Under the pieces are notes generated by a model. The model worked only from the letters and a program-made list of their open reading frames with translations, ran no database searches and was not told where the DNA came from. This document shows positions 40,523 through 48,564 of a stretch of 64,000 bases of DNA, piece by piece. This DNA is from CAWBXL01 sp963837365 (GTDB lineage: Bacteria; Acidobacteriota; Terriglobia; Terriglobales; Acidobacteriaceae). Position 1 is the first letter of the stretch, and the number at the start of each line of letters is the position of its first letter. Both the position numbers and the translations under genes were made by a program. The DNA lies in assembly GCA_963837365.1 (NCBI GenBank), contig CAWIMW010000001.1, positions 1-64,000 on the forward strand, written 5' to 3'.

Positions 40523-41505
40523 TACACCGGAGCCATACTGGCAGGGAAGTAGCTGCGGTAACACAGCACTGTGGCCTTGTCGTTGGTATCAGTACTTGCC
40601 AAAGCGAGGAAAGAAGCCTGCAAGGCCATCGCAGAAACAGGTTTAGCAACCTCGACTGCGCCTTCTTGTGAAAACTGGCCGCTCCGGAGAGGGCTGAGGC
40701 GCGGATAGTAGAAACAGATGCGGCCGCCGGAATCCTCCTCCGCCACAAACAAGGCTGACCATTCCTGGAAGAAGGAGCCACCTTCGCGGTCAACAAACGC
40801 CACTACTCTTTGAATGCCGGCCCCGGACGGTGGTGCGCCGCCAAGCAATGGTTGGGCCAATAATAAGGAGGTCGCGGTCTTCTCGGCGACTCGTCCTACG
40901 TTGAACGTCACCCGACGCACATAGTCAGGATCGTGATTTACGTCGGCTGAATCTCGCACATAAGCGGCGGAAATTCCTGTGCCTACGTATCCGGTTTGCT
41001 GCTCGTAGTCCGCATCGACGGCGACCAGATCACCGATAGAAAATCCGTCGACGGAGCCCGCACCGACCATGATTTCCATTGCGGTCGAGCCGGGAAGAAC
41101 CGCGATTGCCGAGACCGGCGTGCCGCCTGAGGGTTTGGCTGAGCCATTGGGAACGGTCGCGAGCACATTCATATGCTCTGAGCCGCAGGCCAAAGCCATT
41201 TGCAACTTGCCCCACTCGCGAAAATCAAATTGGAGATGAGCCGTCAGGGGCCCACGAAATTGGGAAGCAGGTGCGCCTCGGGTTCCCGCGTGGACTGCGT
41301 CGGCGCTGGTCCCGCTGTTCCGCAGGAAGTGATCAATCCACCCCAGATCAATCCATGGTGATGGCGGAGTTGCCAGACTGAAAGCCCCAGATTTTCCAGG
41401 ATCGAAAATTACAGGCTGTTCTGTTGAGCGGTCCACCGGTGCAAAGTAGGAGCGCATTCGCCGTGTGACCGGCACCATTGCCGGGCGTACTGTGCCGACG
41501 CTCAT
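40519..41505 (-). CDS. probable phage tail structural protein
   Basis: A 328-residue protein with much beta-type sequence (VSAIAVLPGSTAMEIMVGAG, TGYVGTGISAAYVRD). By place, after the connector and tail-completion genes, it could be the major tail (tube) protein. Family not recognised. Its stop codon lies in the terminal repeat of the inserted element at 40395-40522, so the native C-terminus may have been altered. It overlaps the upstream gene by 4 bases. Confidence 0.6.
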   Translation of the reverse strand: MSVGTVRPAMVPVTRRMRSYFAPVDRSTEQPVIFDPGKSGAFSLATPPSPWIDLGWIDHFLRNSGTSADAVHAGTRGAPASQFRGPLTAHLQFDFREWGKLQMALACGSEHMNVLATVPNGSAKPSGGTPVSAIAVLPGSTAMEIMVGAGSVDGFSIGDLVAVDADYEQQTGYVGTGISAAYVRDSADVNHDPDYVRRVTFNVGRVAEKTATSLLLAQPLLGGAPPSGAGIQRVVAFVDREGGSFFQEWSALFVAEEDSGGRICFYYPRLSPLRSGQFSQEGAVEVAKPVSAMALQASFLALASTDTNDKATVLCYRSYFPASMAPVY

Positions 41506-42020
41506 TGGATGTCCACCTCAGGATAGAAAAAGACCGTCAGCCGGGCTTTGCGTTCGAGTTGAACGCGCTTGTTGCTGGTTTCCCGCGCAATAATGCCGGA
41601 AACCTCACCTAGTTCCGGCGGGGTCCAAAAAATATTTGTGCCCAAGTCCGCGCTGGGCGACTGGGTGAAATCTTGCTTGGTGGTGTGCGCGGGATGGCAG
41701 ATGCTCAGCAGTTCGGTATCGAGTGCTGCTAAAGTTCGACCACGATCCACCTCGCTGTCCACTGTGCCTAAGGTGTGGTGCGAGATCACACAGTCCATTC
41801 CCATGAGCGGTTTGGAACTCGCATGCTGCATCGTCACTTTGACCGCACCCCACTCGATGTAGAACGTATCGGGCAGAGGTTCGACCGGCACGACCGCCTC
41901 GTTTTCTGCGACGATGACGGCGGGGCGGGTCACACCGTTCACAGACACGACCCGCTGCGAATTCAGCGCCGCCAAGCGTTCGCGCAGCGCCATGTAAAAA
42001 CTGTCTTTGGCAAATTGCAT
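41502..42020 (-). CDS. putative tail completion/terminator protein
   Basis: 172 residues: MALRERLAALNSQRVVSVNG at the start, PLPDTFYIEWGAVKVTMQHA in the middle, and a late strand (VQLERKARLTVFFYPEVDIQ). Position between head-closure and tail genes and size fit a tail terminator or completion protein; identity unproven. The ribosome-binding AGGAG comes from the tandem repeat just upstream. Confidence 0.55.
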   Translation of the reverse strand: MQFAKDSFYMALRERLAALNSQRVVSVNGVTRPAVIVAENEAVVPVEPLPDTFYIEWGAVKVTMQHASSKPLMGMDCVISHHTLGTVDSEVDRGRTLAALDTELLSICHPAHTTKQDFTQSPSADLGTNIFWTPPELGEVSGIIARETSNKRVQLERKARLTVFFYPEVDIQ

Positions 42021-42028
42021 AAAGAAGC

Positions 42029-42110
42029 AGCTCCTAGCTCCTAGCTTCTAGCCGCTAGCTTGGTCGCGGGACAAATCGACGATTTAGCTAGGAGCTAGCA
42101 GCTAGGAGCT
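42029..42110. repeat. inverted AGCTCCTAG-type repeat
   Basis: AGCTCCTAGCTCCTAGCTTC and, after a spacer, TAGCTAGGAGCTAGCAGCTA plus GGAGCT form a large imperfect hairpin. The unit recurs inside dnaG (18128-18160). It fills the gap between two connector/tail genes and supplies the ribosome-binding site of the downstream one. Confidence 0.75.
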
Positions 42111-42114
42111 TGTT

Positions 42115-42537
42115 TCACTCCACTGCCACTACGCGGTAGAGGTACGCGGTTCCCGCGAAATGTTCCGTGGTCATTCCCTCTACATGAAAGAGATTGCCTT
42201 GATACAGCACGCCCAGGCATCCGTTGAGCAACGCCTGTCCTGAAGCGATATTTCGCTCGGTGGCTGCATCTGTCGCCGATGAAGCTGGGATGAGAAATTC
42301 CAGGCGACGGCGGGGGCCGTTGTTTTCTGTGGGCAGGCTCCGCGCGACCACTGGGGAGAGCGGCACTTGTTCGACGCCTGGATCGGCTATGCCGAGTTGC
42401 GCGCTGGTGTCGTCGGCGAGGTTGACGGCGGGCAGCAGGATGCTGATTTCTGCACCTCCCAGCGCTCGCAACATTGCGTCGGCGGCGCGCAATACGGCAT
42501 TGCCGGAAACTCCAAAGCTGGTTCCTGGGTTGCTCAT
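42115..42537 (-). CDS. putative head closure/connector protein
   Basis: 140 residues, soluble; the C-terminal part (YQGNLFHVEGMTTEHFAGTA) is beta-rich. By position, second gene after capsid, it is a candidate head-tail joining protein. No motif is diagnostic. Confidence 0.5.
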   Translation of the reverse strand: MSNPGTSFGVSGNAVLRAADAMLRALGGAEISILLPAVNLADDTSAQLGIADPGVEQVPLSPVVARSLPTENNGPRRRLEFLIPASSATDAATERNIASGQALLNGCLGVLYQGNLFHVEGMTTEHFAGTAYLYRVVAVE

Positions 42538-42538
42538 G

Positions 42539-43165
42539 TCATGCCACCTTTTGCGCTACGTAGGGCGCGAGCAGGGTCAGGACGGTCTGGTCAATCAGAC
42601 TGTCGGAAAAATAGTCCAGTCGCAGCCGGTCGATTTGCCCTGAGCGCACGTTGAGCGCGGGAGTAGCCTGTGCATTACGTACGATTTGTGCGCAGGCCAC
42701 CTTGACCGCGTCAGGCAACACGTCGAAACCGGCGGTGTAGACGATTTCCAACTCGCTGTAGACCAGGCCGATGGGATTGATGGGCAGCATCAGTTCGCCG
42801 GTGGCTGCATATGCCTCGATCGCTGCTGGATCGAGGTCTGTCCAAGTCCCCGGCAGGCTGAATGCGGTGGCGATGTTGAGACTCAAGTCATCAAACGGCG
42901 TCTCGCCGCGCCGTGGAAGCGCATATCTTCCCCGCGCTGAAACAATGGGACTGACCGCGGGCGCGACTGGCACGAGGGGGAGATAACTTAGCTGTGCAGT
43001 GTTTCGTCCTGCTGTGATGCGCAGCCGCTCGGTGTATTGCGTGACTGCCAGCGAAGTGCGGCGGCAGTGCGCGTCAATCAGCGCGGACGCTGACGTGACC
43101 CATGCCAGCGGCGTGGTGGCTTCGAGCCCGTAGGACTCGTAATCCGATGGAGAAAGATAGTTCAT
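42539..43165 (-). CDS. head-tail connector protein (gp6-like)
   Basis: 208 residues. The start (MNYLSPSDYESYGLEATTPL, followed by ASALIDAHCRRTSLAVTQYT) has the DNA-packaging/connector gp6-like pattern of a helical N-terminus with a late A..Q...N helix (VACAQIVRNAQATPALNVRS). It follows the capsid gene, as in HK97-like phages. One base separates it from the next gene. Confidence 0.65.
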   Translation of the reverse strand: MNYLSPSDYESYGLEATTPLAWVTSASALIDAHCRRTSLAVTQYTERLRITAGRNTAQLSYLPLVPVAPAVSPIVSARGRYALPRRGETPFDDLSLNIATAFSLPGTWTDLDPAAIEAYAATGELMLPINPIGLVYSELEIVYTAGFDVLPDAVKVACAQIVRNAQATPALNVRSGQIDRLRLDYFSDSLIDQTVLTLLAPYVAQKVA

Positions 43166-43241
43166 GAAAGTCCCAACTGTCGCGTCAATGGCCGCTGGTT
43201 TGAAAAGCCAACGGCCAAAGACAAACGACCGACGTCTGGTT

Positions 43242-44213
43242 TTATCGGGTGACCTTTACTTCTGTGTGCGCGTAGGACGCGCCTTTGACAACCACGCCGC
43301 CGAACTTCACGACTACCATCTGGGAGGCGAGCGATCCGGGCAGTCCCAGCTGGAACACGCGCGGATTCGGATCGGTCAGCCAGTGGTACTCGATCATTTC
43401 TTCGGTGACGATGTAGCAGGGGAGGACGGCTGTGCCGCTACCCGGTGTCCCCGTGAAACTCAACGACCATTCGGGGATCAACGGAATATCTCCGGCCTGA
43501 GTGGAGAGGGCTTTGACTCTCAGACCTCCGTTGACCTCGGTGGTGGAGAGCACCACGTTGTAGATGGTCTTCATTTCGCGATCAATCAGATCCAGCAGAA
43601 CCGGATTGGCGTAGATCGCCGTGGGCCGGACTTCAAATGAAGAGCTGGCCACCATGTTGGCGATGATCGCCTTCAGGTTGTCCACGATGGGATCGGTGGT
43701 TGCCAGGGAGTGAGTGTTGCCGCCGGCGGAAATCTGGCCGATGGCGCCGAAGTATTGCAGTGTGGTCGGACTGCTCAATGAAGTGTCAGTTCCGTTCCAC
43801 AGTGCGACATCGTGCGTGCGCAGTAGGCCTTCGACCGAATCCGCCAGGTCTTTGGCCTGGAGGAAGGCAAACTGGCTCTGCTGCGCTCCCACTTCGAGAT
43901 CGAACAGGTTGTAGTTGATCTGGGAGACGAGCGCCTTCAGAGGCACGCTGCGCTCAACCCGGGTCGGACTGCCGACCGTGGCTGAGATGTTACGCGGATC
44001 TACAAAGGCGTTGGCTGCTGAGGGCGAGACAATCGCCGTCTGCTCGAAGAAGCGCGAGGGATGTCCGGTGGCAGGCATCTGCTTGATGCGCTGCCCGAAC
44101 ACGCCGCGCCGGCGGACGATGTCTGTAATTTCTGTCTGGTAACGGTTGACCTCGACCGCGCCCGGCCCAAGAAAATCTGCCGCCGCGTTCAGGTCGATAA
44201 ATTGTGCGTTCAT
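43242..44213 (-). CDS. major capsid protein
   Basis: 324 residues, starting MNAQFIDLNAAADFLGPGAV with AGGAGA eight bases before. The sequence holds long helices and strands with ALVSQINYNLFDLEVGAQQS and FEVRPTAIYANPVLLDLIDR, a pattern common to HK97-fold capsids, including the LI..L....G.P motif region (IPLIPEWSLSF). The frame stays open through 605 codons upstream, but only because two indels in the scaffold gene merge the frames. An intrinsic terminator lies 46 bases before its ATG. Confidence 0.85.
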   Translation of the reverse strand: MNAQFIDLNAAADFLGPGAVEVNRYQTEITDIVRRRGVFGQRIKQMPATGHPSRFFEQTAIVSPSAANAFVDPRNISATVGSPTRVERSVPLKALVSQINYNLFDLEVGAQQSQFAFLQAKDLADSVEGLLRTHDVALWNGTDTSLSSPTTLQYFGAIGQISAGGNTHSLATTDPIVDNLKAIIANMVASSSFEVRPTAIYANPVLLDLIDREMKTIYNVVLSTTEVNGGLRVKALSTQAGDIPLIPEWSLSFTGTPGSGTAVLPCYIVTEEMIEYHWLTDPNPRVFQLGLPGSLASQMVVVKFGGVVVKGASYAHTEVKVTR

Positions 44214-44258
44214 GGTTTCTCCTGAAAATGAAATGCGTACTTGTTTTGCCGGGCAAAC

Positions 44259-44288
44259 AAAAAGGGCGCGATGGTTCGCGCCCTTTTT
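44259..44288 (-). terminator. intrinsic terminator between scaffold and capsid genes
   Basis: AAAAAGGGCGCG and CGCGCCCTTTTT form a perfect 12-base-pair stem with a six-base loop. The minus strand is followed by TTTGCC. It sits inside the head operon and should reduce or regulate read-through into the capsid gene. Confidence 0.8.
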
Positions 44289-44308
44289 CACAAAACTTTG
44301 AGAGATGG

Positions 44309-45276
44309 TTACTTGATGATGCCTGCGCGCGCCATCTCCGACTTGACGGCGATGCGCTGCTCCACGCTGAGCGTTTGCAGGGACTTGTCGAGCGCAGCGG
44401 AATCCATCGGTCGGCAGCGTCGCTGTTCTTTCCCAGCAACGCGTGACCAGAGGAGGCAGGGTTTTCCGGGCTGCGCGGGCTGACTGGGCTTTGAGTTCCT
44501 GGTTGGTCCTCTCCAGTTCAGCCACGCGCGACTGCAAGGCAGTTACGCTCGCCGCATCATCTGTGCGAGTGGCATCAGTGCGTTGTTCCTCAACTGCTGC
44601 CACGATGCGGTCCACTTTGGCATTCAGTGATTCCTGTTGCGCATCCAGCCGGTCGAGCACTCGATTCAATGCCTCGGCCGCGCTCGCCAGTCTTTCGGCG
44701 GTCGCGGTCAGCTGTTCTGCGGTTTCTTTGTTCATGTTTTCTCCTGATTCGAGTTCAATCCAGGTGTCGTGATACGCGGCCTTGTCACGCCGCAGGACCG
44801 CCGCCCCGGTAAAGGTCACGTGAGTCAATGTCCAAATGCTGCTGCGAATGTCGGCCACCCGAGCATCGGTGATTTCATAGGACATTCCCAGTGCCCGTGT
44901 GGAGGCGGAGCTTGCTCCGCCAGTCCCAGATTTTCCAATTTCCTTAACAATCTCGGGAAAATCTCGGGCAAACAAATGCCCGCCCAAGCTCCAAATTCTT
45001 TCCGACAATCTCCGCGCGAGTAATGACGCCGACCTTTCTGCGTGTGTCATGCCGGTCAAGCGAGGGCGAGTAGTCCAGCCCCATGCCGAGCAGCGAAGCC
45101 AGGGCCTTCTCCGCCGCCGTCCGCGTCAGCACCACGCGATGACCGCGCGACCCTGCCGGAGGCTTGTCCGAGGGAACATCCACCAACGTCAGCACTCCGC
45201 GAAAGGCTTCGCGATTGGGGTGCTGGTCCACCACTGGCATTTGAATCGCCATAGATTCCAATTCGAGATTCATCAT
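44309..45276 (-). CDS. prohead protease and scaffold, one reading unit with three indels
   Basis: The first half reads MMNLELESMAIQMPVVDQHP and continues with a prohead protease core (DYSPSLDRHDTRRKVGVITR, the His of the catalytic site). It shifts near 44990, where GGGCGGG seems to have one G too many, then gives GGHLFARDFPEIVKEIGKSG and ALGMSYEITDARVADI. It runs in frame into MNKETAEQLTATAERLASAA, a coiled-coil scaffold. Near 44440 two missing bases hide the true end, which reads MDSAALDKSLQTLSVEQRIA and stops at 44309. Adding two bases makes the scaffold exactly 143 codons. Whether the protease and scaffold are fused or merely in frame is unclear; ATG 44735 has AGGAGA before it. Confidence 0.75.
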
Positions 45277-45331
45277 TGAGTCCATCCTGGGTTGAACTGG
45301 GAACAGAGAACAGTGAACTAGGAACTGAAAT

Positions 45332-46557
45332 CTACTGCCCGCTCGGCGCAGGCAATTCGGCCAGCCCGCGCATGCGGCGGACTTCGTTGACGGTAAGCAC
45401 GCCATTTCGCAGGAGAATTTCCTGGATCTGCGCTTCTTCCATTTCGTCGGCAACTTCAGTGTCGGCGAAGACAAATTCCAGATCAGTCCATCCGAGCTTC
45501 TTGCTAATGGCGTCGCGAGAAATGTGTTCCGCGAACAGGCGAGCCGTCGGCACGATCGCCTGGCGAAATGCCTGGTCGTTCATTTCGGTTGCAGTGGAAC
45601 GATTCACGTCGCGCTCGACCCCGAGCAGTTGTGGAGGAATGTCAAAGGCGTCGGAATGATGCGAATTAAGAATTCCTGCCAGGCCAGGCGGAGGTCGGCA
45701 TCCGTCCCGCCGCCAAAGCGAAGCACTTCGGGTTTGTTTTCGACGGAAAGAATTGGGACACGCCCAGTGCCTTCAATCTCGTCCTGCCACCAGCGAATCA
45801 GGCGTTCGTGGCGCTCGGGAGTCAGGCCTTGGAGCCACAGCGCGTATTCGACAACCGAGTTTGAGGCCAGCCGGGACGCAAAACGATGCGCGCTCAGAAA
45901 TGCGTTCACAGTTTCAAACGCCACTTCAAGCCGTCCAAGTCCAAACGGCGTGTGCGTACGCGGATTCAGGCGCATGTAGATCAGCTCATCATCGTTCAGC
46001 GTGACGTTGGCATCGGGGCCAAAGCGCCCTGTCGCTTGCACGTAGCGTGGCGAGTCCGGCGAACCGTCCCAATCCGCGCGCATGCGGATGGTGGACCCAT
46101 CCACCGGCCACAATGCCAACGGGTGGTCGGGATCGCCCGTTGCCTGGACTTCGACGGCACCGTATCCGCCGACGTTGACGTCCTCCAGCACCTGTTCCGC
46201 CAGCGAGCGGAAAGAATCATCCGGGATTAGGTGCGTCGAGATTGTCAGTGAGGATCTGCGCACGAAGCGCGCCGTCGGGTAATTCCTCCAGCGCCCGCCC
46301 TTGCGTGGCTGCACCCGCCAGCGCATTCCGGCGATGCGGTCTTTGATGGTGTTGATTGCCTTACGGGCCAAGGGCGTCTCCGAGAATCGGCGCAGGTTGG
46401 AGACTGTGGGTTTGGGCATGACATCAGTCCGTGGCCCGTAAGTATTGAGGATGGAAGGCAGCGCCACCGTCCGCCGCTTTTCAGTCGAGTTGCCGGCGAA
46501 CAGAGACACTTCCGCCACCCGGCGCAGTGCGCCGCGAATCGTAGATGTAATGTTCAT
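45332..46557 (-). CDS. phage portal protein, several frameshifts
   Basis: The portal ring is the DNA entry gate and binds terminase. The frame from ATG 46557 has FSETPLARKAINTIKDRIAG, LAEQVLEDVNVGGYGAVEVQ and ELIYMRLNPRTHTPFGLGRL, all typical of portals. Near 45670 one base is missing; the other frame continues with AFDIPPQLLGVERDVNRSTA and ends at 45332. Between about 46210 and 46285 two compensating indels put some 27 codons out of frame; the alternative frame reads LPDGALRAQILTDNLDAPNP. Corrected, the length is about 408 residues. Confidence 0.88.
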
Positions 46558-46609
46558 GATTGTTCTTCGCTTGAGGTAGTACAAAAGCTTTGTGAGTTAG
46601 TGCACTCAG

Positions 46610-47005
46610 TTACCAGGGAACGCTGGTTATAATCCAAAAGAATGCAGTTCCCAAATAGGCGACAGCCATCGGCAGAATGAGACGCGGCCTGCCAAAGAAA
46701 CTCAAGATTAATCCTGCAACGCACACCCAAACGACGATTTTGGCCCACCCTAGAACGTAGGCAACCTGTCTTGCTTCAATCGAGCCGCCGGACCAACCGG
46801 CACTTGGCATGAAGATTTCCATGAACGGCCAAGCCAAAACTGCGAAAGATACCAAGATCAAAGAAGTGAACGTTACCCGTTTGCGCCAATTGTCTTCGAA
46901 CTTAAACATTTTCTTGAAGTAGAAAATCCAGGAGTAACCCAAAGCAACTGGTGTCACGACAACGCATACAATCTCGACAACGTTTCCGTAATGCATCTTA
47001 TTCAA
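46610..47005 (-). CDS. four-helix membrane protein between portal and terminase
   Basis: 131 residues with four hydrophobic segments (about 10-30, 45-70, 80-100, 105-125). Unrecognised. It interrupts the normally adjacent terminase and portal genes and is lower in GC than they are, so it looks like a cargo gene (moron). Superinfection exclusion is a common role of such genes, but no evidence here shows it. Confidence 0.65.
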   Translation of the reverse strand: MNKMHYGNVVEIVCVVVTPVALGYSWIFYFKKMFKFEDNWRKRVTFTSLILVSFAVLAWPFMEIFMPSAGWSGGSIEARQVAYVLGWAKIVVWVCVAGLILSFFGRPRLILPMAVAYLGTAFFWIITSVPW

Positions 47006-47042
47006 AGATTACACGTAAATCGATCATGGCCAAAACTCGATT

Positions 47043-48523
47043 CTAAGACAGACCCTTCCTTGCCCCCCACGCGATAGCCATCGCCATCACACAATCGTCA
47101 TGGCTGCCAACGGCTGCCCCAGAGTTTCCATCTAGCTGCCGCACAAACGTGCGGAACTCATTCAGCAATCGCGCGCTTCGAAAAAGCGTTGGCTCAGTTG
47201 CGAGAACTGCGGCCAGGTTTTCAATCATCGCTGGCCGCGTTATGGCTGAAGTCAACCAACCATCCTGCCCGCCTTCACGATACAGATTCGCGTAACCCAG
47301 CGACTGCAAATGGGCCAGGACACCGTAGCCGTGATTATTGCGTTCAACCACCAGCAACGCCTGGTTGTACGAATTCGCCAAAGCGATCAGCCGACCGGCC
47401 AGCTCCCGCAGCGGGAAGTGCCCATGCAACTCCGCGCATTGAATCCCCGTTTTCCGCTCGATCACCTGGGCGCACGAATAGTCGCCTTCCGATCCGCCGC
47501 CCGCCGGATCAACCCCAATCAAGTATTGCTTTCCAGACTGCAGGCGGAAACCAAGTCAGCAGCCGGCCGTTGTCTCGCGATTCGAATGGCTCGCCGCAAG
47601 CGGCGAACGGCGCGATCAATCGAGTCAAGATCGAACACGCACTCGCCCGAAGCGCGGAAGCAGGAAACCGCATCTTCAGCAAACTCCTGCGCCGCCAGCC
47701 CGCGTAACTGGGCCCGATTACTCCGCCGCCAGGCGATTTGCCTTTCCTGCAAACCAAAGCGCTGAACTAATTCCTCTTCCTCCTCAGTCAGAACGCTGAG
47801 CCCCAAGGTTTCTAACTGATAGCTTCCTTCATACCACCAGGGAAAGAAATGCTGCGTGTATCCAGTTTCCCCAGCCTGCTGCCACTCCTCGTAAAAAATC
47901 CCACCGGCGCCATTCGGCGTGGATTCGAGCACAATCTCTCCGCCATCCGGCACCGCCGCTCTCAGCGATGCCAACGTTTCCGCCCCGTCGCGGGGCCAGC
48001 GGGCGACCTCCGAGCAATGTAGGTTATGGATGGTCATCCCGCGGCCCGCGTTGGGGTCCGCCGCCGTCGCCACTCGGTATTCGCTATCGAGGTGGGGGAA
48101 GACGATCTGGCGGATATTGGCGCGCGACCGCAGCAGCGCGCCGCTCTGCATCGCTTCAGGCAGGTTCTCCCAGAAGCGGTGCACGATGCGAAAAATTTCT
48201 TCAGCCGATTCTTGCGTATGCGCAACCTGAACGGTCAGCGTTCCCGGCTGCGTGATGGTATGAATAAAAAAGCGCGCTGCGATGTAAGTTGTCATGCCTA
48301 ACTGGCGCGCCTTCAATACGATGTTACGGTTGCTGCAAGTCTTTGAGTATTCCCGCTGCGCCAGGTTCGGGCACATGTCTACCAGCCCACGTGTCTTACT
48401 GCGGACCTTCAATAACGACCGGATAAGAAAATCACGGAGCGTTAGGTTGCCCGGAGACTGGTGATTCAAAAAGTTCCCCAGATGAATCAACAGGGCTATG
48501 TCGTTTCTGACGGAAGCGCTCAC
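47043..48523 (-). CDS. terminase large subunit, one frameshift
   Basis: The DNA-packaging motor. The first frame (48523-47519) carries the ATPase: NIVLKARQLGMTTYIAARFF (Walker A-like), and GGEIVLESTPNGAGGIFYEE with the coupling motif. The second frame (47522-47043) carries the nuclease: IGVDPAGGGSEGDYSCAQVI with the first metal-binding Asp, VVERNNHGYGVL, and the late SHDDCVMAMAIAW with Asp residues. The join near 47525-47540 needs one indel (the downstream frame reads RLQSGKQYLIGVDPAGG). The joined length is about 490 residues, normal for the family. Confidence 0.9.
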
Positions 48524-48564
48524 GGTTGGGAATCAGTTCTCAGTTCTCGGTTGCCAGTTCTCGG

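Noticed and set aside
43242..45059. Single 605-residue protease-scaffold-capsid fusion protein
   Set aside because: The segment joining scaffold and capsid is out-of-frame text; the scaffold end (ALDKSLQTLSVEQRIA) and capsid start (MNAQFIDL with AGGAGA) are found in their proper places.
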